The translations under genes were made by a program, and so were the position numbers. Positions 42,931-55,840 of a stretch of 64,000 nucleotides of DNA are shown in pieces. Below the pieces are notes generated by a model, which made no database searches, was not told the DNA's origin, and saw only the letters and a list, made by a program, of their open reading frames with translations. Source of the stretch: Chrysomallon squamiferum (lineage: Eukaryota > Mollusca > Gastropoda > Neomphalida > Peltospiridae); contig CM022670.1 in the NCBI GenBank assembly GCA_012295275.1, forward strand, positions 10,922,583 through 10,986,582. The letters are read 5' to 3'. How positions within the stretch are numbered: position 1 is the stretch's first letter; each line of letters begins with the position of its first letter.

Positions 42931-43308
42931 GACGCATTTCTATCAAAAATCAATCGTTTAACGCCACGGAACGTCTATTTTCTTAACACATATGTGAACT
43001 TATTAAAACGCGACGTACCAAAATTTCTTCACTTTTATTTAAATAACCAGTCAACTTCCACTCCTGGGCGTACTTTTCACCAATATCATAACATCATTGA
43101 TTCGCTTATTGAACGCAGGAGCAATTGCGACTGTGTTATGACTATTAAGCTGCGATGTTATGACAACGTGCTTATCGCATCCCATCAATATCTCATCTCC
43201 GTGATGGAATTACTACGACAAACATTGATTTATAACATTCCTCTAGCAGCTCGTACTCGCGTAAGCTCATCAACCTGCTTTTTCGGCGACATGAATCAGA
43301 GAGACTGA
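42931..43308 (+). CDS. Unassigned 126-codon open frame in non-repetitive DNA
   Basis: Open from just after a TAG at 42928 to a TGA at 43306-43308. No ATG near the beginning; the first in-frame GTG is at 42994. The translation is of normal complexity: KINRLTPRNVYFLNTYVNLL and KRDVPKFLHFYLNNQ, then ERRSNCDCVMTIKLRCYDN. No domain or family is recognised, and there is no obvious splice site or promoter. It could be a chance frame, a relic of a retroposed gene or a coding exon. Confidence 0.2.
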   Translation, partial: DAFLSKINRLTPRNVYFLNTYVNLLKRDVPKFLHFYLNNQSTSTPGRTFHQYHNIIDSLIERRSNCDCVMTIKLRCYDNVLIASHQYLISVMELLRQTLIYNIPLAARTRVSSSTCFFGDMNQRD

Positions 43309-43370
43309 CTTCACATGTAAAAAATAATTACTTGATAACCGTTCCTGGTTATGGCTACATATGTACACAT

Positions 43371-43404
<34 letters not shown>

Positions 43405-43564
43405 TACGTAGAACTGATTTATCTGTCCTCGGTACACAAAGAAACTTTTTTGGAGTTTATTTTTGAAGATGAGAAAAGAAGAAAAATGCTGAACGATACG
43501 CCAAATTGTCTATAACCAGTCGACAAACCAATACCACATGAAATTATATATAATCATGTGCATA

Positions 43565-43575
43565 TATATATATAT

Positions 43576-43616
<41 letters not shown>

Positions 43617-43696
43617 TGTTTGTGTGTGAATGTATATGTATATATATATACGAATATATGTATATGTATATATGTGTGTGTGTGTGTGTGTGTGTT
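43565..43696. repeat. (TA)n/(GT)n compound microsatellites
   Basis: Two GT runs separated by a TATA-rich piece. Confidence 0.92.
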
Positions 43697-44336
43697 GTTA
43701 TTTACACTAATTTTTAAGAAACCGTCTGTTATTTCTTTCCGAGAAATTAATCGAAACATTGTATATTTTAATTTTAATTGTAAAATCGATGCTAAACAGC
43801 TTTATGCTCTCCAGCTCAGTGCGAATGTATTTAGACTGTCGTGTTTGAGATAATGAAGCGAACTGGAACCCGCTGTCTTCCAAATGCCAGCGTTACAGAG
43901 TGTACACACACACTGAAACATAAACAGTCACAGCGCGAAGCTGCATCTCTGTCTGATCTTGACGCGCGGAAATGACTTCAGCACGAAAACAGGTTTTCAC
44001 AATTCAGAATTCATAATCTTGTATCGTTGAAGTTCGACAGCCGATTGTTATCTTCTTCGTGCGTGGGTGTCTTTAAGAATTGATTATTTTTGACTGATTA
44101 TAGAGACATGAAAAATTTACAACGGGTAAAATAATCCAATCCACGGTCTTCATCTTCGTCGGTATGTGGTCTTTTGATGTCTGCGAACTTTTTGCAACTT
44201 TTAGGTCGCGGGGTTTAAAAATACTACAGCATTTACGAATAAGAATAAAATTCTTCCGATGTGGGGAAAATGTCAGACGTTACCTATCGCAGAACTTTAT
44301 TGACTGAAAAGATTAAGTCTGTAACGAGACACGGCT

Positions 44337-44367
<31 letters not shown>

Positions 44368-44654
44368 GCGCTAATATAAACACGAATAATAAATAAAATT
44401 CGTCTGCGGTGTCGAATTTTCTTATTTTTAACATTTTTCTTTTCTTTATCACTATTTTCGTAGCAAGTTAATATGTTTATTTAATTATACAGGATACCGA
44501 GATTATTTGAGATTCACGTTGATTTTTATTACGATCATCGTCACTAATTTCATGAAGCCTAAAATATGAAACTGTTTATCAATACCAATATACGCTCTAA
44601 ATACATAAATACGATTGGCTAAATTAATTTTTCAGTGGTTCATTATTAAAGATA

Positions 44655-44662
44655 TATATACA

Positions 44663-44697
<35 letters not shown>

Positions 44698-44790
44698 TCA
44701 TATATATATACACACACACACACATACACACACATTCATACATACATACATACATACAAACAAATATAAATTATATATATATATATACAT
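44655..44790. repeat. (CA)n/(CATA)n/(TA)n compound microsatellites
   Basis: Interrupted CA and ACAT units followed by TATATA. Confidence 0.9.
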
Positions 44791-46230
44791 ATTGACCTTT
44801 GCGGATTTATCTCGGCTGTCCAATCGATTAAAATGAAATACATGAACTATTTACACCAGAAACTGATCAGATGTCTCAGTAAAGTATGACAACAAGGTCT
44901 GACTAATAAAACACATAAAGTTTAAATTAGTCATAGTCTGAATCCCAGCAAGGAGAGTATGAATTACAAAATAAAAAGTAGATAAGTTACCATTAAAGTG
45001 AACATTTCATGATTAAATAATTAAAAAAATGAAATTAAAAAGAAAAATTAAATTAAAAAAGAAGACAAAAAAAAAAAAAAAAACGAAAGAAAAAATTCGG
45101 AACATAACATATCACACAATATCAGTCTACAGTTACCTCAAATCTTGATGAAGTTTACGAAATATATCGCATCATGCAATAATAATTCAAACTTTTTTCT
45201 TTTCAGAATGCCTTTTTTTTAAAGCAATAATTTAGATTAAAAAGAGCAACAACGGCAGCAACAGCAGTAACAAGACAACGACGATGGTAATGATTATGAT
45301 GATGATGATGATGGTGATGATTATTATTACGATGATGATGATGATATTCGTGACGCTTATTTATTTCCACAACAACTAGTACGGGACTGTAGGAAAACAA
45401 AAACCCATTTGTTTATTCTACGCGGCTAGGAAGACATCAGCTTTATGAATTTCCATCTATCATCAAGACGAATGTCTGATCTCTCATTAATGCACTCCTT
45501 TACGTACAAGCAGATCTCATTAACTCATCAACACTTTATTGCTGATGAATATTTCCCCATTTGAGTCAATTTATTATCGTCGGAAATTTTATCAGTTCCA
45601 TGTCCAGAAATTGCAGCCCGTTTGCTTAAACAAACAAACCATTTCCCAAGAGGGTGATGCTCTTTAAATAAAATTAACTTTATTCATCAATCATCAGTCG
45701 TTTCTTCATTCTCAGTGTGAACGAATGAACATAAAACAAAGTTTCGGCGATGATGTGGCAATGAAAAAACCTTAAAAGCTATGTCTTCTGAAAGCAGAGT
45801 GAGAAATTCAGTACAGCGATCTCATGATGGTCATTTTTCTTTTAGGACCGACAGGAAAACCTACGATGAAAAATGTCGTATTCCCAGAAGATCTTACGTT
45901 CTGCCGTTAAAAGCTATTACTTCTAACGTACTAATATATTGTATAAAAAAATAAAAAATAAAAAATAAAAATGTCGTTGCAAATATTTGCGTAAAAGCTA
46001 TTTTATATTATCTACACGTTTCTGGAAAATACGTTTTCAAAAATAGGTATTGATGAAAGTCATCCGATAATAATGAATTTTAATTTTTAATTTCTGTAAT
46101 GAACTCCCGAGCCGCCCTTTTAAAATGCTGCTGTTTTCTGTAGCGATTTCCTTAGCTGACTGATTAAAGATCTTTTATTTATTATTTTATTGTAGTACAG
46201 ATTTCTGCTACTTTGACTAATGATAAACGA

Positions 46231-46439
<209 letters not shown>

Positions 46440-47063
46440 AGAACGCCAGATTACAGACAGAGAGAGATAGATAAGATTTCGTGAAGAAAAGATTTTTTGC
46501 AGATTCTGTGTTAAAACAGAGACAGACATTTCTGATTAATAAACAATAAATAATAATAAGAGCTATGTTGATATATTTAGATTCACAACTTAAGAACTGC
46601 GTTTCCTCTGAAATGTCATGCCTATCGCATGTTACAGAAATATAATGCAGTAATAGCCTCTCTGATGTGAAAATAATTCTTTTGACAAATTACCATCTCT
46701 TTTAAATATCGATTTCGTGTTCATATTACAAAAGACGAAGAAAAAAAAAATATATTCGATTTTTTTTTTTTTTTTTTTTCATCTCCTTATATTATGGGCA
46801 TCAAGACATAAGTGCGCTTTTTAATTTTTTAAAAGAAGTTTCTTGGTGAAAAGTAATGGTCCGATGATGTCCCTTTCATTATTGAACCTTTCCGCTCAGC
46901 GATTGATTTTCGTGACTCGATATACGTCAGCGGTCTTGTGTGTTAGCTGGATCGTCAAGTAGAAACTGAGCCTCTCTTTGTCTGATGTTTCTTTATTACT
47001 TGAATAGTGGAGAAAAAAATGAAGATGATCTTTGGATTGCCATTAATTTCTTCAAGATTTATT

Positions 47064-47110
<47 letters not shown>

Positions 47111-47519
47111 AAAAAAAAATGTACCAGCGATGTATTAGCGTCGTCGTAAATTTCTTTCTCAGACGGTCTCGTTTTCAAGTCCGTTGTATATATCACTTTG
47201 CTTTCAGACCTATTTTAAATTCAAGGAAAAAACCTTTATAATTAGTTTGTATCGAGCAGTTGGTTATCTGTGTCTACGCTGTTTATGCTTTTATTTAATA
47301 CTTTTCATTTAGCTTGCATTTGAGCTCTCAGTGACTCGGCTTCTAAATAACTATGATTAATAAACCGTATTAACCTTTCCGACAGCTCATCTTGATTTAT
47401 CGTTCTTTTTATTGCCCAAACACCAGCTAACGCAGTTTGTTATAACGCATAAACACCTCATCAGCAAATAGAACATGTATTTATCATTATATATTTATGT
47501 TATTATTATTATTTTTTTT

Positions 47520-47900
47520 TTTTTTTTTTCAGTACGCACGAGAACCCGCGACTAGTTTTGTACAAAACTGTGTGCTATTTCACAGATTCAGATCGAATTA
47601 CCCATACGCACTGACCAGCGCCTTTAACTCAAGAGCCAAGCACAATCTGTTACAATTACCAGCTAGATAATGATGGCCCGTGTTTCATTTGATTGGAGCG
47701 TCAATCTGAGGGGCAATACACACTATTTGCAGTCGTTTCATTACGGCTTCTATCAGAGCGATGTGCGTCGGCGACAGTATCTAGCCATTCGGGAAAACGA
47801 GTAATCAGCAAGAGAAACTTTACACAGGCAGCGTTTCCTGTGAAAAACTGTTGTGGGCAACAAATGAAAGAAATGATTTGATAGAGGGCAATTGACCTGT
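47520..47900. other. Non-repetitive island with a short open frame
   Basis: About 380 bases of normal complexity after a T run, including a 62-codon frame at 47693-47881. No similarity was recognised, so it is not called as a gene. Confidence 0.25.
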
Positions 47901-49132
47901 GGTCGGTACGGAGAAGTACATCCCCATTCCATTCGACTATGATTAAAATGTGTTTATTCCATTAAATCTGTCTATGTTTGTTTTTTGGGGGGGTTTTTGT
48001 GGGTTTTTTTTTTTTTACACAGGCTAAAAATCAGTCGTCTGAAATACATATTTTGTATAACAGAAATCTGAATTAAGTAAAAATTCGAATGTTCATTAAG
48101 ATAGCTTTGTAGATAAGAAAGAAGAAAGAAATGTGTATGTCATAAGGCTTTCAGTTATTTTTGTGGCTCATTCTTTCTGATAAGACTAAACATAAATTAA
48201 AAAATAAAACAGAAAATAACCAAAAATATCTGTTTCGAATATATAAATACAATAATCAGAAACACTTTATTATTCACATTCCTTTGATAAGCTCATATAA
48301 CATTTGCTGAATATGGGAATTTTCTGATGACAGCAGTTCTATCCACTGTTTTTAGGTGTTGTTTTCAACTGGATTACTCTGCATACCATTTACTTCCACT
48401 CAATTAAAGTTTTGTTTATAATTCCGAGGATTCAGCCATCACACACCTTTTTAATTATATATTTTGGCTTCCAAACAACCATTCTAGTTGTCCATCACTC
48501 GAAACTGATCACCAGTTTCGGTTTCAGTTTTGTTCTGAGTTTATGAATTATAGAAATAAACTGTCTGTTTGTCCACATCTGGAACCATCAGAATGTACAG
48601 CTCTGAGAGTCTCCGGACGGTTCATGTTGCCTGTTACCTTTTATTTACGACTTACGGATCAGTCATGGGCGTACGTGCGTGGAGTGTGGTCTGCTGTTCA
48701 CGTCTCTCGTGTACTCTCAAGTTTAATCCGTTATCATTAAATTATATTTCTACAAAACTTACACACAATGGCGGACACGGCCTATGTGAACTAGAGCAAA
48801 AAATATTTTATTTAAATTTGTTCAGTTTATATAAATTATAAAAATAAAGTATATATACAAGGTCAATATTACAGTGCCGAATTGAAAATTCCCCCCTCCC
48901 CCAGCATGAATAGCTAAAAAAAGAATTACCTTTTGCCATCGTCAAACATTCTTTCAAGACCTGTTATTTTTAGAGTCATTCTTCCAGAATTCTGACCACT
49001 GTCATCTGCATCATCAGTTTTCACCTCAAAGTTTCATAACTTCTTTCACAACGGCTTTTAATGTCTTGTTTGCTACACATAGGAACTTCTGTCTTTAGAA
49101 AATGCTTCTTCACTTTAGTAAAAGACAAACTA

Positions 49133-49216
49133 AGTTTTACACACAGAAATAAGGTCTTTAACTCAGTGTTGAGTTTTACAAACAGAAATAAGGTCTTTAA
49201 CTCACTGTTGAGTTTT
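49133..49216. repeat. 39-bp tandem duplication
   Basis: agttttacacacagaaataa and its following bases to tgttg repeat at 49133 and 49172 with two mismatches, with a partial third copy. Confidence 0.85.
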
Positions 49217-50091
49217 CACATCAAATGTTACTTCTGGTTATGATCAGTCACAAACGTTTTTACCCTTGGGTGTTTTTCTTTTCTTTTTTCAAATGACGTT
49301 TCATAGAGTGCAAAACCCTTGCACTCTAATATTAATTACTCTACGCAATCTGTATGCATGATGTACTATCTGCAAACAACATAATGACATTCGAATGATG
49401 CAGATGCAAGCAATACAATGGACGTACACCCAAGAACAAACTATAAAAGCTATTAAGCCTTTTAAACTGCACGGACGCACCGACACCGTGACGCCACTGG
49501 CCTACGCCCTACCCCTTGCTTAAATGTCAAGTGACTTCAGATGTATAAGTGAACTGAAATGATTCTGTGTCATTCATTTTTTTTTTTTTTTTTACAACCA
49601 CAGATATTATTATATTTCTCTCTAACAATAAAACAGCCAACGATCATCCAAAAACTGTTTCTAAATTACACAAGGCTTCATCGTTTGAAAAGATAATGGT
49701 TTTATGATACATGATGGAAAATCAAGCAAAAGCAAAACATATTTTTGCTTGACCAGATCGTATCAGTTGCATCGTATTTTAAAGAGCACATATGTCATCC
49801 TTTCAGTAGAAACTTTTTTTTTAATTGTTTCTTAAAATCATTCCTTTGCAATTATTGTTTAAGAAACATGGTGCATAGTCGTTTTTATACTTTAATTAGT
49901 AATGTTAGAAATGTTCGCGTATTTTAAAAGGTTTTCGAAGAAGAATAACAAAAACTTGCTTCAGTTTGGTTTTTGACGTGTTTAAATTTTTACTGATTAT
50001 GTTGTTGCTTTTTTATTTTAATTTTAATTAAATTTTTGGAATCTTTTTGTTTTTGATTGTTTTTGTTTTTATGTTACTCTTTAATTACGAG

Positions 50092-50300
50092 CAGATAAAT
50101 ATATTTCTACTACTACTGCTGCTGCTGCTGCTGCTACTACTTCTACTGCTATTATTATTACTATTAGCAGATAAATATATTTCTACTAGTACTACTGTTA
50201 CTACTACTACCACCAGTACTGCTACTACTACTGTTACTAGTACTACTACCAATACTACTACTTTACTACTACTACTACTTCTGCTGCTACTGTCACTAAA
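50092..50300. repeat. (CTA/CTG)n triplet region with a duplicated 23-bp leader
   Basis: The block agcagataaatatatttcta occurs at 50092 and again at 50167. Each copy is followed by CTA/CTG/CTT triplets. The resulting poly-Leu/Thr frame is not a gene. Confidence 0.85.
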
Positions 50301-50734
50301 TTAAATGTTTTCTGTGACACGTTTAATATTCGTAAGTAGTCAGGATACAGAAATAACAGATTCAGTAACTTTGGATGTGGTTAAAAAAATAATTTTTTCT
50401 TTCTGGGGGCGGGACATAATTCTCAGAGAGAAAATTCTGGCACAGTAATTTATAGTTTCTTACTGATTTATATATACTTTTTGTGAGACTTAGAAACAAA
50501 ACCATGGGAACGTACGGACGACTTAACAACATATTGTTTACAAAGTGAGTAATTTGTTATTTAAATCAAAGTGAAAAACTCTCTGGCCGTGACGAAAACA
50601 CACGAAATAATTTACATATTACTGCAACATATTGATTTATCATTGTGGTTTTTTTTCGGTTTTTATTTATTTTTAAAATTTTTATAATTTTTGTTTAATT
50701 ATTGGTATCCTGTTTTTTATGCTCTATCATGATG

Positions 50735-50760
50735 ATCATCACCATCATCATGATCATCAC

Positions 50761-50791
<31 letters not shown>

Positions 50792-50950
50792 GTCATCGTC
50801 ACCATCACCATCACCATCATCATCATCTTCATCGATATTATTATTATTATTATGGCCCTCCTCGTTATCAATATCTTTATTACTGATGTTATCATCATCG
50901 TTATTGTTGTTGTTGTTGTTGTTACTGTTATTACTGTTATTACTGTGCTG
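50735..50950. repeat. (ATC)n, (ATT)n and (GTT)n triplet repeats
   Basis: Triplets that are open on both strands, giving long but low-complexity frames. Confidence 0.92.
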
Positions 50951-51204
50951 TTGCTGTTATCACTATTACTGTTTATTATTTCTAAGGTTACTGTCTTGGT
51001 AGGTTGTTTCAATTTTTTTTTTAGCGTGTAACAGTTAATGGTGCGTTTTTGAACGGTGACATTGCGAGTGAAATGTAGTGTGTTAGACATGCTAGGAGAG
51101 AATCGATTTTAGACGGTCAACTGTTACCCGTTGTTTATCATGGTGAAACCATTCACAGACAGGAAGTCAACTTGAGTTAACACTTTAATGCAAAATTATT
51201 AGAG

Positions 51205-51237
<33 letters not shown>

Positions 51238-51250
51238 AGAGAGAGACGAG
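51205..51250. repeat. Poly(A) then (GA)n
   Basis: About 30 A followed by GAGAGA. Confidence 0.9.
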
Positions 51251-51535
51251 AGAGAGGCTTTAAGAGATGTTTCTCTAATATAGCAGAGATTTATGAATAA
51301 TTTAGAGCTGTCGTTTTACGTTTTATTATTATCGTATTAGATATATTGTTTTTTTGTTAATGGTGGTCCTAGGGTGGCGAAGACTGCACAAAATCTTCTA
51401 CAGTTTGTGTTATGCATATATATGTGTGTTAATTAACTAAATCAAAGTGAAGAAGAATCTTTATTGTTCATGAACAAAAATACGTTAAAATATGAAGTAA
51501 TTAATAATGTATGTATAATAACAACAACTATGTAT

Positions 51536-51625
51536 GCATGTATGTATGTATGTATGTATGTATGTATGTATGTATGTATGTATGTATGTATGTGTGTATA
51601 TGTATATATATATATATATATATGT
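51536..51625. repeat. (TGTA)n-(TA)n microsatellite
   Basis: About 13 TGTA units, then TATA. It borders the 3' end of the SINE-like piece. Confidence 0.92.
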
Positions 51626-51627
51626 AT

Positions 51628-51808
51628 GTAGTTTAGGATTTTAAATATTCTCTGTCTTATGTTCGTCTGAATAGACTCTGCACATAGATAATATTCGGGA
51701 ACACACTGGCGCAGAAGGACAAAGTCCATATACGACTTCATAAACCCGTCAGATGCTGCTGACGAGACTCGAACGATGTTACTGTTCGGCCACCAAGACA
51801 ACCTAATA
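51628..51808 (-). mobile_element. tRNA-derived SINE-like element
   Basis: On the - strand a tRNA-like head reads GGTTGTCTTGGTGGCCGAAC (box-A-like) and, about 25 bases on, CGTTCGAGTCTCG (near-perfect box B). A non-tRNA body of about 120 bases follows, and the copy ends at a TATA/TACA simple repeat. This is the expected order for a SINE: head, body, simple tail. Confidence 0.55.
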
Positions 51809-53059
51809 TATATGTATATGTATATATGTATTTGTGTGTGTATGCATGTATGAATGTGTGTTCGCGCGGATGATAATGAATGTGTGTGCAAATACAACTT
51901 TTATACTTCTAATTTTCAGTTCAGTCATTGTCTTTGTGAGTAGATCATTTTTAATAGAAGAATTATATTTTTTTCTTCCACCATTTTTTTATTTCTTCTT
52001 TTTTTTTTTTTTTTTTCTTTTTGAAGACATGATAAACTCGAAAAACATATTTACTTCATCTGCGTTCGCCATTCACGAAGAAATTAATTCCGATTTTCTA
52101 TTTTCTATCACGGTTTTCATTTTGAGTAAAGGAAAGATTGGCCGTTAAGGCAATGATAGAGATGTCGCCCAATTTCCTTAACACTTCTGATGAACGGTGC
52201 TCCCTGTTGATGCATAACAAATGTCAATATTACTGCTCCAGCAGTAACCAAGGTAGTTTTCCAGAGGAAGTTCATCTTCCTTCGGGTGTGCCAGATAATG
52301 GAAAGCTGTTCGCGAGGCCATTACATTGAGATATGGACCCAGCACCGGCTTTATTTTCGCCTAATTTTCCAAACATTGATGCACAAAAAGCTCGCCGGAC
52401 TTCATCATATCCATATATCTGAAAAACCAAAACTGTTATTACTTCATGCCAACAGGTTTCTGTTTGATCACAAAAAAAATAAAAAAATAAAAAACTCTCT
52501 CTCTGTGTGAGGTTAAGGCGATGATCATGTTTTTTCTCGGAATATTTTTTTTTTTTTTTTTGCATTAAAGATAAGCAGCCTACATTTCTTGTTAACAGCT
52601 GTCATGCGGTATGATTTATGTTTTGAGATAATTTTTTTTTTTTTTTTTTTTTTTTTCTTAAGCTTGCTCTTTAAACGATATGAAATTATTTCGTGGTTTT
52701 GTTTTATAAATCTTGCTGGGAATAATATCGATTTATTTCTGATCGTTTAGTTGCGATTACGTTGTTGTTTTAATACATACTACATACTTTAATTACTAAA
52801 TATAATGTTAATATAACTTTGGCATCATGTGTGTGTGGTGTGTATGTATGTGTGTGCGTGTTTATGTTTGTGTTTTTGCCTATGTATGTGTGCGTGTTTT
52901 TACCCATATTATTTAAAAATTATTAATACAGGATACAAATCACCCACAATTTTTTTTAAAATATCTGATTCTATATCGTCCTGAAGAACATTATTTTCCA
53001 GCTCAGATAAGAAACTTTTTTTTTTAAAACAGCTCTCTGTATTCATTTCAGTTTAAACA

Positions 53060-53260
53060 ACTCCACTCTTCTAACACGTCTTCGTCTGGGACATAAAAAC
53101 AAGTTTGTCGAGCTCGCGTCTCGTACATCAGCTCAAGAGTGTTTCTCCTCGCCCAGAGAGAATCAGCAAACTTTGTTTTGTATAACCCGATATGCAAATC
53201 CTCTTGAGTTCTCCGCGAGATGCCTAGCAGGAAAAACCTGCGAGTTTTAAATTGTCTCTG
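53060..53260. promoter_or_regulatory. Candidate non-coding regulatory island
   Basis: Higher GC, no repeats, contains the perfect octamer ATGCAAAT (POU-factor site) at about 53192 and clustered cgagctcgcg/ctccgcgag motifs. It is about 1.5 kb upstream of the predicted 54.6-kb promoter. No coding frame fits. Confidence 0.28.
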
Positions 53261-54409
53261 CTGCTTTTAAAACACATTATGCCGCCATGTTGTTGTTTTT
53301 TTTTTTTTTTTAAAATTTTATCTTTTAATACGTAGTTCTCTTATTTCTGCCCATTAACAAAAAGTAATTCAAAACTGTCTGTAGTTTTTAATCGTATTAC
53401 AGTTTATATCGCCATGTTTTTATAATGTAGTTCTATAATGAGATGTCTAATGGTAATAACTGCTAATTCAAAATTGTCTGTAGTTTTTAACAATATTATA
53501 ATTTAAACCGCAGTGTTAATTTTTTAACAAGCAGTTTTGAATGAAATGTCCAATAATAAAAAAAATGCTAATTCGAAATATTCTGCGACGCAATAGATTT
53601 TTATTTTTTATTATTATTATCATTATTATTATTATTATTATTTTTTTTTTTTTTACGTTTAGTAACAAGAAGATCAAAGTGTCTGTGAAGTTTTGGATGA
53701 TATGACTCATTAATAAATGGACGTTTGGAAACATTCACAGGCAATAATTAACGTTTATTATATATAACTGTTAATTAATAAAATATTGACTTGTAAAATA
53801 AATACTTACAGTATTTCAGTAATGTAAATGATGTTGTCGATTATTCTGTTCACAAGGAACGTAGAATTTACTAACGTTTTTGTATATAATTTGTCTGGCT
53901 AAATATTGATAATGTAATGATGTTGATGATAACGACTGTAATAATAATAATAATAATAATGACAATATTAATAATATTAATATTAATTAAATAAACAGAT
54001 TTCCAATCATAAATTTGCTAACAGTAATTAATAATATCTTTATTACATTTCAGAATTTTAATTATGTCTAAAAAACTGTAAAAATAATACTTAAAATAAA
54101 TAAATAAATAAATAAATAAATAAATAGTTCATCATTAGGGAACAAATTTACCTATATTATTCATATTTATATCTTTTATTTTGTTTTATATTAATTTTTT
54201 TATTATTATTTTTTTTTTAAATAATTTTAAAATTCATCTGAAAAAAACAAAAGCCACAACATGATTTTAATCGAATTAACAGACGAAAACAGACAGAAGT
54301 AGCATCAACATTCATCCGAACGTGGAAACACCACACATATAAAACGCAATATAATTAAATTAGTTGGAAAAAGTCCAAAATTATCTTTACACCAAAACCC
54401 CCCCTCACT

Positions 54410-54445
54410 ACCATCACAACCACCACCACCACCACCACCACCACA
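54410..54445. repeat. (CCA)n short triplet run
   Basis: CAC/CCA units close to the predicted promoter. Confidence 0.85.
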
Positions 54446-54633
54446 CCCCAACCACTCGCTGCATTTCTGCACCCTTTTTTTTTTTTTGCTGTTCCTTCTA
54501 AAACTTTCCGTGTATGTTTTGGCGTCAACAAAGTGTTGTGTTTAAGTTAATTTCTCCGGATTAATATGCCTTTGAAGAAAATGTCACCTCCGTACGTGGA
54601 TCTCGCAGCAATCAATAGAGATCCTCAGCTCGC

Positions 54634-54662
54634 TATAAATCGGCAGCTCCGTGCTTTACTCA
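54634..54662 (+). promoter_or_regulatory. Core promoter: TATA box and initiator
   Basis: TATAAA at 54634-54639 in a locally GC-rich segment, with TCAGAC 28 bases downstream (A at 54662), which fits an initiator. The spacing is the standard one. It is supported by the coding start 192 bases further on. Confidence 0.5.
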
Positions 54663-54674
54663 GACAGCGCGTTG

Positions 54675-54712
54675 ATGGGCCGAGGGCTACTGTTCCACTG
54701 ATGAAGAAGTAG
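54675..54712 (+). promoter_or_regulatory. Two overlapping short uORFs in the 5' leader
   Basis: ATG 54675 opens eight codons (MGRGLLFH) to TGA 54699-54701. The next ATG (54701-54703) overlaps that stop as TGATG and opens MKK to TAG 54710-54712. If transcription starts near 54662, both precede the main ATG and would be expected to limit its translation. Confidence 0.45.
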
Positions 54713-54853
54713 TAGTAGTAGTCGCAGTCGTAGTCCGTCACTCGGAGAAGGAGCACCATAACGTTTTAGGTTGTCGGTGACGCAGTTCTTCACTCACTCG
54801 TCAGAAAGAAAGAAAGAAAGAAAAAAAAAAAAATAATAATAATAATAATAAAT

Positions 54854-54917
54854 ATGGATTTACTTCGGATTACAGCCAGTTTCTGGTCTATACTGTTTCA
54901 TTTTGTTGTAAGTACAG
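54854..54917 (+). CDS. First coding exon of a secreted or membrane protein gene
   Basis: The ATG at 54854, just after an AAT repeat, encodes MDLLRITASFWSILFHFVVS and T, then one leftover base before the donor GTAAGT at 54918. The segment has the length and hydrophobic profile of a signal peptide. A second donor-like GTAAGT at 54907 lies inside it. No downstream exon could be linked with confidence, so the protein family is unknown. The gene is head to head with the receptor gene, 25 kb apart. Confidence 0.45.
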
Positions 54918-55293
54918 GTAAGTGAATAACCAATTATTATTATTATTATTTATTTTTTTTTTTTGAAAATTATCTCTGTTATTTAGATATATATATATAT
55001 CATATGGGTGATTTGTTAGCTGGTTACTAAAGTTTATACGATGGACATGATTACAAATGGTGGAAGGTTCTTTAACCTTGTAAATTACTTATTTAGCCAC
55101 ATTCATTTTATCTGTCCCATTATTAATTAATTTATTTATTGCTTCTGCTATCGCGTTTTTCGCCGTTGCTATTGATTCATAAGCACCATTTCCCTTTTCA
55201 CGTGCTCTCGTTATTACAGGTACTCAGACTATTGTTTTCTAAATTACATATCCAGTTTCACCAACTTCTACTAAACATCTGCATATCTTTTAA

Positions 55294-55296
<3 letters not shown>

Positions 55297-55329
<33 letters not shown>
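55297..55329. repeat. Poly(T) tract
   Basis: About 32 T residues. Confidence 0.9.
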
Positions 55330-55333
<4 letters not shown>

Positions 55334-55428
55334 GTCGACGGATTTACTTCTGATAATGCTTGGTTAATAATGTTTTTGTTGAAAATATACATTATCATGG
55401 TTATTATCTATCTGCTTATGCTGGCTTG

Positions 55429-55467
<39 letters not shown>
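55429..55467. repeat. Poly(A), 39 nt
   Basis: Perfect A run. With the poly(T) at 55297 it forms an inverted pair about 100 bases apart. Confidence 0.9.
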
Positions 55468-55468
<1 letters not shown>

Positions 55469-55539
55469 CATGTCGAAAACAGTGATCTGTTGATTACCAC
55501 CACGGGATGTAAGGGAATTACTTTATATTCGGTTAAGTA

Positions 55540-55637
55540 GAACTGATGATGATCATTCTGATGCATGGAATTGATGATGATAATTCTGATACATAGAACT
55601 GATGATGATAATTCTGATACATAGAATTGATGATGAT
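55540..55637. repeat. 28-bp minisatellite, about 3.5 copies
   Basis: Unit gaattgatgatgataattct-gatacata repeated with few changes. Confidence 0.88.
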
Positions 55638-55659
55638 GTAATAATAACTGTAAAAAGGA

Positions 55660-55840
55660 TACACACACATACATATGTGACATGTTACACACATACATAC
55701 ATACATTCACACTTACATATATACATACATTCACACTTACATATATACATACAAACATGCATGAATACATACATATATATACACACACACACACACATAT
55801 ATACATACACATACATGCGTTCACACACGCATGTACACAT
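55660..55840. repeat. (ACAT)n/(CA)n compound microsatellite
   Basis: Interrupted ACAT, CACA and TATA units over about 180 bases. Confidence 0.9.

Noticed and set aside
48930-49030. - strand segment reading DDADDSGQNSGRMTLKITG before a GTAATT
   Set aside because: Open only after a frameshift and next to a 39-bp tandem repeat; no family recognised, so probably chance.
50695-51090. Long Met/Val/Ile/Thr open frames on both strands
   Set aside because: ATC/ATT/GTT triplet repeats are stop-free in several frames.
51442-51897. 151-residue open frame on the - strand
   Set aside because: Joins TGTA/TATA microsatellite translation with the SINE-like body; no protein family.
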